NCBI RefSeq assembly: GCF_003086295.3
Contig: NC_092042.1
Span: forward strand, 37,495,419-37,559,418
Length of the DNA: 64,000 nt
Direction: 5' to 3'
Source of the DNA: Arachis hypogaea
Lineage: Eukaryota; Streptophyta; Magnoliopsida; Fabales; Fabaceae
The translations under genes and the position numbers were made by a program. The notes under the pieces are model-generated. The model made no database searches. It was given only the letters and a program-made list of their open reading frames with translations, and had not been told where the DNA came from. Positions 55,569 through 64,000 of this stretch are shown here, piece by piece. The stretch's first letter is position 1, and each line of letters begins with the position of its first letter.

Positions 55569-56983
55569 GTCACGCAAGTGTATAGGGTTGATTCACTTAA
55601 TTCTCCCCTAATCATGCTTTCTAAGATTTATTTTTCATCTAAAAATCAACAATTATTCAATTTATACATACAAATATCATGAGGACTTATCCATAGTTTG
55701 CAATGGGTCTAGGGTAAGGTAAGGATGTATATGGTCAAGTGAACTTGAAATTTGAATCCCTTATCATTTCTCTCATCTTCACTCATCGTATTTTCTTTCA
55801 GTTTCAAGATCTCCCAAGTTCATCTCAACATCCATATACATGGTCTCACAGTTAATTAGTAACAACAAACATAAGTAATGATATTCAAACACAACTAAAT
55901 TCAATTATAGCAATTATGATAGATAGTAGTTAAACAATAATAATTAGATAAGAAAATCATATATACAATAAACACACCCAAACAATGTCACATAGATACA
56001 AATGATTCATACTTGTCCTATTGGCCATGAGCTCACGCGTCGGTTATGTTTCTAGACCTGACTCGGATAAGCGGGATTTAACCACCGTCCTTACTTGTAG
56101 ATTCTATGAACAAAAGGGATTAAACCACCATCCTTGATCGGAAGACGCAAGCTGGATTAAACCACCGTCCTTGCCTCTACAGTAAGAGGGATTTAACCCC
56201 CATCCTTACTGGGTATATCGAACAAGTGGAATTAAACCATCAACCTTGCCAAATATAAAACAATATGCAAGCAGGATCACACCATCATTCTTGCTTCGCC
56301 AAACAATATGCAAGCGGGATCACACCTCCGTGCTTGCTGCACAATTCAATTTGCAAGTGGGATCACACCTCCGTCCTTGCCAAACAAAATTTTCTTAGTC
56401 TGTGAGCAGGATAAAACTACCATCCTCACTATTTGCAGAATAAAACCACCATCCCTGCACAATGATTTACGCACTAAGCAAGCGAGTTTATACCACCATC
56501 CATGTCAGGCCAGAAACCCTCATCATTTTCTCAGTCACCACTGTATATATTCCATTCATTCTCAGGATATCATTCTCATCATCATCAATACCTTACTCAT
56601 AATTAATCACTATTCCTCGATATAACATCTCTCATTCACACGTGAGCGGGATACGACCACCGTCCTTATAATCATTCTCAATTCCAACTCATTCTCTTCA
56701 TTCAACCATGCTATATCAACCTATAATTCAAAACCTAATACTTCCCTTACTAAGTACCAAACTCACTTCATCATCAATTATCATAAACATCATATTTTAC
56801 CTCATTCATAGTCATAACCATATTTTTTCACTATCATTTCTCAATATCAACTCACTAGGCTCCTTCCTAAACTCTTCTACCCTTAATTATATTGGCTCTA
56901 GAATCCTAACAAAGCTTATAGGGGTTTGATAGCCTAGAAGAATGATTCAAAAATTAAAATTTCATTTTTGGCAAAACAGAGGG
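55569..56983. other. Probable element C interior with a degenerate repeat array
   Basis: Continues 23966 across element A. No coding frame stands out. 56060-56670 holds about a dozen diverged copies of a motif like CGGGATTAAACCACCGTCC, 30-45 bp apart in the tightest part. Many are flanked by GCAAG and CTTGC, so each could fold into a stem. The frames at 56308-56625 and 56708-56929 are AT-rich and look accidental. Confidence 0.55.
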
Positions 56984-57386
56984 TAGTGCATGGAATTGAA
57001 CACCGCACAACTGAATCGGCAAGTGCAACGGGTTGTCCAAGTAATAGCTCAGGTAAGTGAGGCTCGAATCACACGAGGATTGTCGGATTGAGCAAGCAAT
57101 GGCTACCTTGTAAGTCTTAGTCAGGCGATTAGAAAAGATGGTTGTTTGTTTGAAAGCATAAATGAATAGTAAAAGGAAGAAATACCAGGTTGATGTAAAA
57201 ATAGTTATATGGATTTAGTTAAGGCTTCGGAGATACGTATTCTTTCCAGATTAACTTTTCTTACTGTCTACTTCAATAACGAATGATTCATTCAATGGCA
57301 ACCGTAAATGACTAACTCATGTCCTCTCATCAAGTTAATCTATTCTAAACCATAGCAGTCCACCATATTTGAGCAACTCATGTCCT
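56984..57386 (-). repeat. L3-related LTR fragment
   Basis: Minus-strand LTR end beginning TAGTGCATGGAATTG (TA for TG), similar to the start of 14817-18496. Cut at 57386 by element G; 57382-57386 (gtcct) is G's left target site. Confidence 0.72.
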
Positions 57387-59049
57387 TGGTGCACGAAATT
57401 GTGATCATCAATGGCGCCATCAACATGGTAAGCTCAATTGCAATCTCAACTCTTTATCACAACTTCGCACAACTAACCAGCAAGTGCACTGGGTCGTCCA
57501 AGTAATAAACCTTACGCGAGTAAGGGTCGATCCCACGGAGATTGTTGGTATGAAGCAAGCTACGGTCATCTTGTAAATCTCAGTCAGGCGGATTCAAATG
57601 CTTATGGAGGATTGATAATTAAAAGATGAATAAAACATAAAATAAAGATAGAGATACTTATGTAATTCATTGGTGAGAGCTTCAGTAAGCATATGGAGAT
57701 GCTTTGTCCCTTCCGTCTCTCTGCTTTCCTACTATCTTCATCCAATCCTTCTTACTCATTTCCATGACAAGCTGTATGTTGGGCATCACCGTTGTCAATG
57801 GCTACAGTCCCGTCCTCTCAGTGAAAATGTTCAACGTGCTCTGTCACAGCACGGCTATTCAGCTGTCGGTTCTCGATCATGTCGGAATAGAATATAGTGA
57901 TTCTTTTGCGTCTGTCACTAACGCCCAGCCTTCAGGAGTTTGAAGCTTGTCACAGTCATTCAATCCTTGAATCCTACTCAGAATACCACAGACAAGCTTT
58001 AGACCTTCCAGATTCTCTTGAATGCTGCCATCAATTCTAGCTTATACCACAAAGATTCCGATTAAGAAATCCAAGAGATAAACATTCAAGCCTTGTTTGC
58101 TTGTAGAACAGAAGTGGTTGTCAGGCACGCGTTCATAAGTGAGAATGATGATGAGCGTCACATAATCATCACATTCATCATGTTCTTGGGTATGAATGAA
58201 TATCTTAGAACAAGAATAAGCCGAATTGAATAGAAGAACAATAGTAATTGCATTAATACTCGAGGTACAGCAGAGCTCCACACCTTAATCTATGGTGTGT
58301 AGAAACTCCACCGTTGAAAATACATAAGAACAAGGTCTAGGCATGGCCGAATAGCCAGCCTCCCATAATCTAAGAACTAGATGTCCAACGATGATCCTAA
58401 GATCTAAAGTGATCAAAAGATTAAAAATACAATAGCAAAAGGTCCTATATGTAGAGAACTAGTAGCTTAGGGTTTACAAAGATGAGTAAATTACATAAAA
58501 ATCCACTTCCAGGCCCACTTGGTGTGTGCTTGGGCTGGGCATTGAAGCTTCTATGTGTAGAGACTTTTCTTGGAGTTAAACGCCAGCTTTTGTGCCAGTT
58601 TGGGCGTTTAACTCCCATTCTTGTGCCAGTTCCGGCGTTTTACGCCAGAATTCTTGAGCTGACTTGGAACGCATGTTTGGGCCATCAAATCTCGGGAAAA
58701 GTATGGACTATTATACATTGCTGGAAAGCCCAGGATGTCTTCTTTCCAAAGCAATTAAGAGCGCGCCAATTGGGCTTTTGTAACTCTAGAAAATCTACTT
58801 CGAGTGCAGGGAGGTCAGAATCCAACAGCATCTGCAGTCCTTTTCAGCCTCTGAATCAGATTTTTGCTCAAGTCCCTCAATTTCAGCCAGAAAATACCTG
58901 AAATCACAGAAAAACACACAAACTCATAGTAAAGTCTAGAAAAGTGAATTTTAAATAAAAACTAATAAAAATATAATATAAACTAACTAAAACATACTAA
59001 AAACATACTAAAAACAATGCCAAAAAGCGTATAAATTATCCGCTCATCA
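57387..59049 (-). repeat. Element G 3' LTR
   Basis: 1663 bp, closest to the B-type LTR. Near its terminus, 57409-57425 reads ATCAATGGCGCCATCAA, which holds a primer-binding-site core inside the LTR. Palindromes at 58570-58650. Confidence 0.88.
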
Positions 59050-59944
59050 CAACACCAAACTTAAATTGTTGCTTGTCCCCAAGCAACTGAAAATCAAATA
59101 GGATAAAAAGAAGAGAATATGCAATGAATTCCAAAAACATCTATGAAGATCAGTATTAATTAGATGAGCGGGGCTTTTAGCTTTTTGCCTCTGAACAGTT
59201 TTGGCATCTCACTCTATCCTTTGAAATTCAGAATGATTGGCTTCTATAGGAACTCAGAATCCAGATAGTGTTATTGACTCTCCTAGTTAAGTATGATGAT
59301 TCTTGAACACAGCTACTTTATGAGTCTTGTTCGTGGCCCAAAGCACTCTGTCTTCCAGTATTACCACCGGATACATACATGCCACAGACACATAACTGGG
59401 TGAACTTTTTCAGATTGTGACTTAGCTTTGCTAGAGTCCCCAATTAGAGGTGTCTAGGGTTCTTAAGCACACTCTTTTTGCCTTGGATCACGACTTTATT
59501 ATTTCTTTTTCTCTCTTTTTTTCGCATACACTATCTTTTTTTTTGTATTCACTGCTTTTTCTTGCTTCAATAATCATTTTTATGATTTTTCAGATCCTCA
59601 GTAACATGTCTCCTTTTTCATCATTCTTTCAAGAGCCAACATTCATGAACAACAAATTCAAAAGACATATGCACTGTTCAAGCATACATTCAGAAGTCAA
59701 AGTATTGCCACCACATCAAAATAATTAATCTGCTATAAAATTCAAAATTCATGCAATTCTTCTCTTTTTCAATTAATAACATTTTTTAATTTAAGAAAGG
59801 TGATGGATTCATAGTACATTAATAACTTTAAGGCATAGACACTAAGACACTAATGATCATAAGACACAAACATATATAAACATAAGCATGAAAATTTGAA
59901 AAACAGGAAAATAAAGAACAAGGAAGTTAAAGAACGGGTCCACC
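59050..59944 (-). other. Element G 3' untranslated region
   Basis: Hairpin plus AAGTTTGGTGTTG module at 59050-59087, block conserved with A, B and I to about 59470, pyrimidine-rich tract at 59495-59560. No gene. Confidence 0.8.
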
Positions 59945-60457
59945 TTAGTGATGGTGGCTTGTTCTTCCTCTTGAAGATCTTATGGAGTGTTTGAGCTCCT
60001 CAATGTCTCTTCCTTGCCTTTGTTGCTCCTCTCTCATGATTCTTTGATCTTCTCTAATTTCATGGAGGAGAATGGAATGTTCTTGGTGCTCCACCCTTAG
60101 TTGTCCCATGTTGGAACTTAATTCTCCTAGGGAGGTGTTGATTTGCTCCCAATAGTTTTGTGGAGGAAAGTGCATCCCTTGAGGCATCTCAGGGATTTCA
60201 TGATGAATGGGATCTCTTATTTGCTCCATCCTCTTCTTAGTGATGGGCTTGTCTTGATCAATGAGGACGTCTCCCTCTATGTCAATTCCGACTGAATAAC
60301 AGAGGTGACAAATGAGATGAGGGAAGGCTAACCTTGCTAAGGTAGAGGACTTGTCTGCCACCTTATAAAGTTCTTGGGATATAACCTCATGAACGGAGGT
60401 GGAAGCTTTTGCCTTCCCTTTCCTCTTTCTAGAGGTTTCTCCGGCCTTAGATGCCAT
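59945..60457 (-). pseudogene. Element G ORF2, shortened in frame
   Basis: From ATG at 60457 it encodes the basic N-terminus (SRKRKGKAKASTS), then jumps in frame to HEVISQELYKVADKS and the C-terminal coiled-coil-like part of B ORF2. About 170 residues of the middle are lost, including the QEFYANAW and MVRGK segments. It could in principle make a 170-residue protein. The longer 294-residue frame to 60829 is a by-product of the upstream deletion. The hairpin module lies at 60493-60532. Confidence 0.82.
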
Positions 60458-60544
60458 AAATGATTTTGGAAAAGCAAAAACCAATGCTTTTACCACACCA
60501 AACTTAGAAGGTTTGCTCGTCCTCGAGCAAAAGAAGGAAGAAGA

Positions 60545-61314
60545 GAGTAGAATGACGGTATTGGCGTCGTCAAGGCGGGTAGGTATTGCCTCTACCCACT
60601 TTGACACGTAGTCTACCGCTAACAAAATATATAGATACCCACTTGAGTTGGGAAACGATCCCATAAAGTGAATACCCCATACATCAAATATCTCACAGAA
60701 CAACATAGGTTGTTGAGGCATTTCATCCCTTTGGGATGGGTTTCCCGACTTCTGACACTGATGGCAAGACACACATAATCGGTTAGCATCCTTGAATAAG
60801 GTTGGCCACCAGAATCCACAATCCAACACCTTTTTTGTGACCCTTTGTGGGCCAAAGTGGCCACCACATTCGGATGAATGGCAAGCTTCAAGAATGGGTT
60901 AGATTTCGGACTCCAGGACACATCTTCGAATTACTTGGTCTACTCCCCTCTTCCACAAGTGAGGGTCATCCCAAATGTAATATTTAGAATCACTCCTCAA
61001 CTTATCCCTTTGGTGTTTAGAAAAGTTGGGGGGGGGAGAGTTTCGCAACCAAGTAGTTCGCCATTGGGGCAAACCAAGGAAAGCTATCCGACATAGCATG
61101 CAAGCTATCAAATGGAAATGAGTCATTGATCGGAAATGGATCAGATTTTAAATTCTCAAGGTGGTTTAAATGATCCGCAACCAAGTTTTGAGATCCACTC
61201 CGGTCCCTAATCTCAATGTCGAATTATTGTAAAAGCAAGATCCAACGTATGAGTCTAGGTTTTGACTCATTCTTTGACAATAAGTATTTCAAAGCTGCAT
61301 GATCTGTGTATACC
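60545..61314 (-). pseudogene. pol: Element G pol fragment: RNase H end to integrase core
   Basis: Minus strand: [20 protein letters not shown] (RNase H end), a stop at 61224-61226, a shift at the G9 run 61028-61036, YYIWDDPHLWKRG, a TAA at 60899-60901, the integrase finger (C...HFG..., CHQCQKSGN) and core start VWGIHFMGSFP to [10 protein letters not shown]. The first integrase Asp (GIDFMG in element A) is His here. The sequence is clearly different from element A, so it is another Athila-like lineage. It ends before the second catalytic Asp. Confidence 0.83.
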
Positions 61315-63530
61315 TGATGCCAGGGCATCTTGGCCAGTTTCACTGACCTTTTCTTTACTGTTTTTAAGGTAGTTTCAGGCATTTCTTTAGGAAATAAGCT
61401 AGTTTTGGGTAGATATTCACTTACACCTTGATTCAAGCATACATTGTGAATTTTACATGATTTCATGAGGATTTTGCATGAGTTTAGTAACAAATTGTAT
61501 GTTGCATTACCCATGACTTGGACTAGAACTTTGATGCACTCTATTGCTTGATTTCAGGACCAAAGGAAGCAAGGAAGAACCACTTAGAAGTCACGTTAAT
61601 CTAATTAACGTTACCACTAACGTGGAATGGGAGGTAACTTGCAAAGTTAATGAGAAAAGTGATTGCGAATAACGCTCTCGAAGCCATCATTACCCACATT
61701 AAGAGTCACGTTAACTAAGTTAACGTGAACTCTAACGTGAGAAAGGGACTTTGAGCCAACGTTAGTGACACTTAACATTATCACTAACGTTGGCCAATGA
61801 TCATAAGTGGCTACGTTAGAGTCCACATTAACTTAGTTAACGTGGCCTCTAACGTTAAAAGGGGGAAGGAAGCCAACGTTAGTGACACTCAATATTGTCA
61901 TTAACGTTGGCCTAAGGTGCAATGTACCACGTTAACTTGGTTAACGTGGGAGCTATCGTAAGAGGCAAGGGTGGTCGACAACGTTAGTGACACCCAACAT
62001 TGTCACTAACGTTGGAAGCAACCACAAAACCCCAAGGAGCCACGTTAACTTCCACGTTAACTTCGTTAACGTGGAAGGCTAACGATGATGAGTGAAATAT
62101 GAGCCAACGTTAGTGACACTCAACATTGTCACTAACGTTGGGGATGGCTAAGAATGGCCATGTTAGAAGCCATGTTAACCTAGTTAACGTGGACTCTAAC
62201 GTGAGACATAGGGGCACATTGGAACGTTAGTGACAATGTTGAGTGTCACTAACGTTCTCGAAGGATGGCAAGGCCACGTTAGAAGCCACGTTAACCTAGT
62301 TAATGTGGGATCTAACGTGAGGCAAAGGGGTACATTGGAACGTTAGTGAAAATGTTGAGTGTCACTAACGTTCTCGAACTCATTCTTTCACTAAAACGTT
62401 AACACCCCTAACGTCCTGAGCTAAAGTCTCTGCCCACTTCACACTTTCTCTCTGCAAGTAAACCCAAGCCCAAATGAAGAAGAGAACTGCTTCAAACTCA
62501 AGATCTAAAGGCCCAAGACTTGAAGAACCAACTAGAAGCTGAGAAGAGTAGTATATATATGAGTAGATTTGAATTATTGGGGATCGAAAAAGTTTTGGGA
62601 AAATAGCACTACTCTCTGTATTTTTACTCTGCTCTTCTAGTTCCATTATGTATTCTCCATCTTTGTTTTCATTTTTTAGCGCTATGAACAACTAAACCCC
62701 TTTCGTTGGGTTAGGGAGCTCTGTTGTAAGTTGATGGATCAATACTACTTTTCATTCTTATTCTTCTATCTTTTCTCTTGATTTTACTTGAAAGCTTTCG
62801 ATCTTCATCCCATTGAGTAGTTATCTTGGAAAAGGAGCTATTCAAACTTGGATCTCTTCTGAACCTTGAAAGAGGAATGAAGAGATCAAGCTAGAAATGC
62901 TTTCTCATGCTGGACCAAATTGGGTTTGGATAGATATCTGACTATAATCCTCTCAATACTTGATTTGGGAAATGCATGTGGTATAATCAGTGACCACACT
63001 TCATCTCTTCTCATGAGCAATTGACCAAGGAATTGGCTATTGATCAAGATTTGAGAGATTGAATTGCAAGAAATTGCAATTCAATCAATTAAGATTGCCA
63101 AGGAGATCAATGAGTGCATTGATTGAGGAAGAGATGAAAATGAACTTGATCCGGAGAATTGCAACATCTCATGTGCCCAATGAACTCCCCAATTCTGATC
63201 TCACCCATTCTTTTTAATTTCTGCATTTACTTTCATGAGCAAACACCCCATTCCCATTTACAATTCTGCAATTTACTTTCAGTCATTTACTTTCAGCACT
63301 TTAATTCTAGCATTTACTTTTTCTGTTATTTACCTTCCCGCCATTTTAATTTCTGCAAATCTCAACCCAAATTCTGAATTCGCTCAACTAGAACTTTCTT
63401 CTAATTAAAGTTGCTTGATCAATCAATCCCTGTGGGATTCGACCTCACTCTATTGTGAGGTTTTACTTGACGACAAATTCGGTACACTTGCCGAAGGAAA
63501 TTTGTTGAGAGACAGTTTCCACTTGCATCA
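61315..63530 (+). repeat. Element H 5' LTR
   Basis: 2216 bp, TGATGCCAGGGCATC to CACTTGCATCA, with the palindrome array at 61590-62410. The frame at 62380-62691 on the other strand lies in the promoter region and is not a gene. Confidence 0.92.
62552..62560 (+). promoter_or_regulatory. Candidate TATA box, element H
   Basis: TATATATAT at the same place as TATATATAGG at 9060 and 16456 in other L1 LTRs. Confidence 0.5.
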
Positions 63531-63536
63531 AGTTTA

Positions 63537-63554
63537 TGGCGCCGTTGTCGGGGA
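63537..63554 (+). promoter_or_regulatory. Element H primer-binding site (tRNA-Asp)
   Basis: TGGCGCCGTTGTCGGGGA, one mismatch from the tRNA-Asp complement, 6 bp after the LTR. Confidence 0.9.
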
Positions 63555-63803
63555 TTGATTGTGCATCAACAATGTTTAAATTAGGAGATCACTAGATTGA
63601 GCATTTTTGTTTTGTTGATTTAATTTTCTGTTTGAGTAATTTACTTTCTGTCTTAGTTATCTACTCTTTCATTTTCTTTGTTATTTACCATTTAGTTTGC
63701 TAACCCACTAACTGTTTGATATATTGCATCACTGACAACTAAAAGTAATTCTGACAGTAATACTATCTGAACATATTGTTATTTGCTTGTACTTGTTGGT
63801 TGT
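63555..63803 (+). other. Element H leader
   Basis: Short T-rich untranslated leader between primer-binding site and gag; no other signal seen. Confidence 0.6.
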
Positions 63804-64000
63804 ATGACAGGGAGAAGAAGCGGGGCTTCAACTTCCTTCGATTCTGAACCAGAGAGGACCCTCCTTAGATTAAGGAGGGAAGCAAGAGGAAAACGTGCAA
63901 TCGGTGCTGAAGAGGAGGAGGAACACTTTGAACTAAACATGGAAGGCAACATGGAAAACCAACATGAAGAAGAGGATAATAACCACGGTGGAGGAGGTAG
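63804..64000 (+). CDS. gag: Element H gag, N-terminal part (cut by window end)
   Basis: Open frame from ATG 63804 to the window end, 65 codons seen, too short to stand out in an ORF scan. The residues SEPERTLLRLRREARGKR resemble PEPERTLKRKQREA at the start of element B gag. An acidic and Asn-rich stretch (EEEEEHFELN, EEEDNNHGGGG) follows. No stop or frameshift is visible. The start is chosen as the first ATG of the frame after the leader and by its match to the B start. Confidence 0.75.
   Translation, partial: MTGRRSGASTSFDSEPERTLLRLRREARGKRAIGAEEEEEHFELNMEGNMENQHEEEDNNHGGGG

Larger units (their letters stand above)
57387..61314 (-). mobile_element. Element G: L3 retrotransposon with internal deletions, interrupted by H
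   Basis: Minus-strand element seen from its 3' end: 3' LTR (57387-59049), 3' untranslated region, shortened ORF2 (59945-60457), and a pol fragment (60545-61314) of a lineage different from A. A deletion joins the integrase core directly to the ORF2 leader. Element H enters at 61315, so the 5' half of G is beyond the window. The expected second gtcct duplication is not visible. Confidence 0.78.
61315..64000 (+). mobile_element. Element H: L1 retrotransposon, 5' part
   Basis: Plus-strand 5' LTR (61315-63530), primer-binding site, leader and an open gag start. It runs off the window, so its length and completeness are unknown. It splits the RNase H region of element G; the probable target site is atacc (61310-61314). 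It is the only L1 copy here that may be autonomous. Confidence 0.88.

Noticed and set aside
59945..60829. A 294-codon frame joining integrase to ORF2
   Set aside because: The fusion results from a deletion that joins the integrase core to the untranslated leader of ORF2; the middle part of the translation is leader sequence. I annotate the two pieces separately.
61590..62410. Regularly repeated palindromes that could suggest a CRISPR array
   Set aside because: Units differ in length and sequence, there are no equal-length unique spacers, no cas genes, and the surroundings are plant LTR sequence. The array recurs at the same place in every L1 LTR.

Overview
The window is plant nuclear DNA made almost entirely of nested long-terminal-repeat (LTR) retrotransposons of the Ty3/Gypsy class. 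I find no host gene, rRNA, tRNA gene or CRISPR array. Every primer-binding site I can see is an 18-nt stretch of the form TGGCGCCGTTGCCGGGGA, the complement of the 3' end of plant tRNA-Asp, which is typical of the Athila/Tat branch. The dense palindromes built on GGCGTTTAAACGCC, and the gag/pol types, remind me of the legume Arachis (peanut and relatives). That assignment is an inference from memory. The setting looks pericentromeric or otherwise gene-poor.

I use three LTR family names. L1 has LTRs of about 2.2-2.6 kb that start TGATGCCAGGGCATC and are packed with CACGTTAAC/AACGTTAGTG palindromes. L2 has LTRs of about 1.5 kb that start TGATAAACCCC and carry CpG-rich palindromes. L3 has LTRs of about 1.5-1.7 kb that start TGATGAGCGGATAATTTG and carry GGCGTTTAACGCC palindromes.

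Layout. (1) 1-14528: an L1 LTR remnant on the plus strand, split by a complete minus-strand non-autonomous L1 element D (107-8340, target-site duplication gagag) and a plus-strand non-autonomous L2 element E (9435-14022, duplication cggat). (2) 14817-18496: a minus-strand solo LTR related to L3 (duplication agcac) with a plus-strand solo L1 LTR inside it (15144-17388, duplication atgtg). (3) 18672-22063: a heavily decayed plus-strand Gypsy element hit by two solo LTRs (19225-20764; 21140-21639, duplication cctac). (4) 22064-about 56983: a four-level nest. Minus-strand L2 element C contains minus-strand L3 element A (23967-55568, duplication gtcac). A's 5' LTR contains plus-strand L3 element B (34060-54205, duplication gatat). 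B's downstream ORF contains plus-strand L3 element I (40850-50633, duplication atccc). (5) 56984-64000: an L3-related LTR fragment interrupted by minus-strand element G (57387 onward), whose pol is interrupted by plus-strand L1 element H (61315 to the window end).

Coding capacity. Only A keeps a full-length gag-protease-RT-RNase H-integrase frame. It carries two nonsense codons, an RNase H catalytic Asp-to-His change and an integrase catalytic Glu-to-Lys change. I has gag to RNase H but no integrase. B has only gag and protease. D and E encode only gag-like or unclassified proteins and would need proteins supplied in trans. A, B, I and G also carry an extra ORF (ORF2) on the sense strand downstream of gag/pol, with a C-terminal coiled coil in the B/G/I versions. 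H enters the window with an undamaged gag start.

The most interesting unexplained signals are: a shared hairpin plus AAGTTTGGTGT module found before both ORF2 and the 3' LTR; a second conserved hairpin just after the gag/pol stop codon; family-specific palindrome arrays; repeated primer-binding-site motifs in B; and a 432-bp copy of downstream flank pasted behind the 5' LTR of I in place of its primer-binding site.
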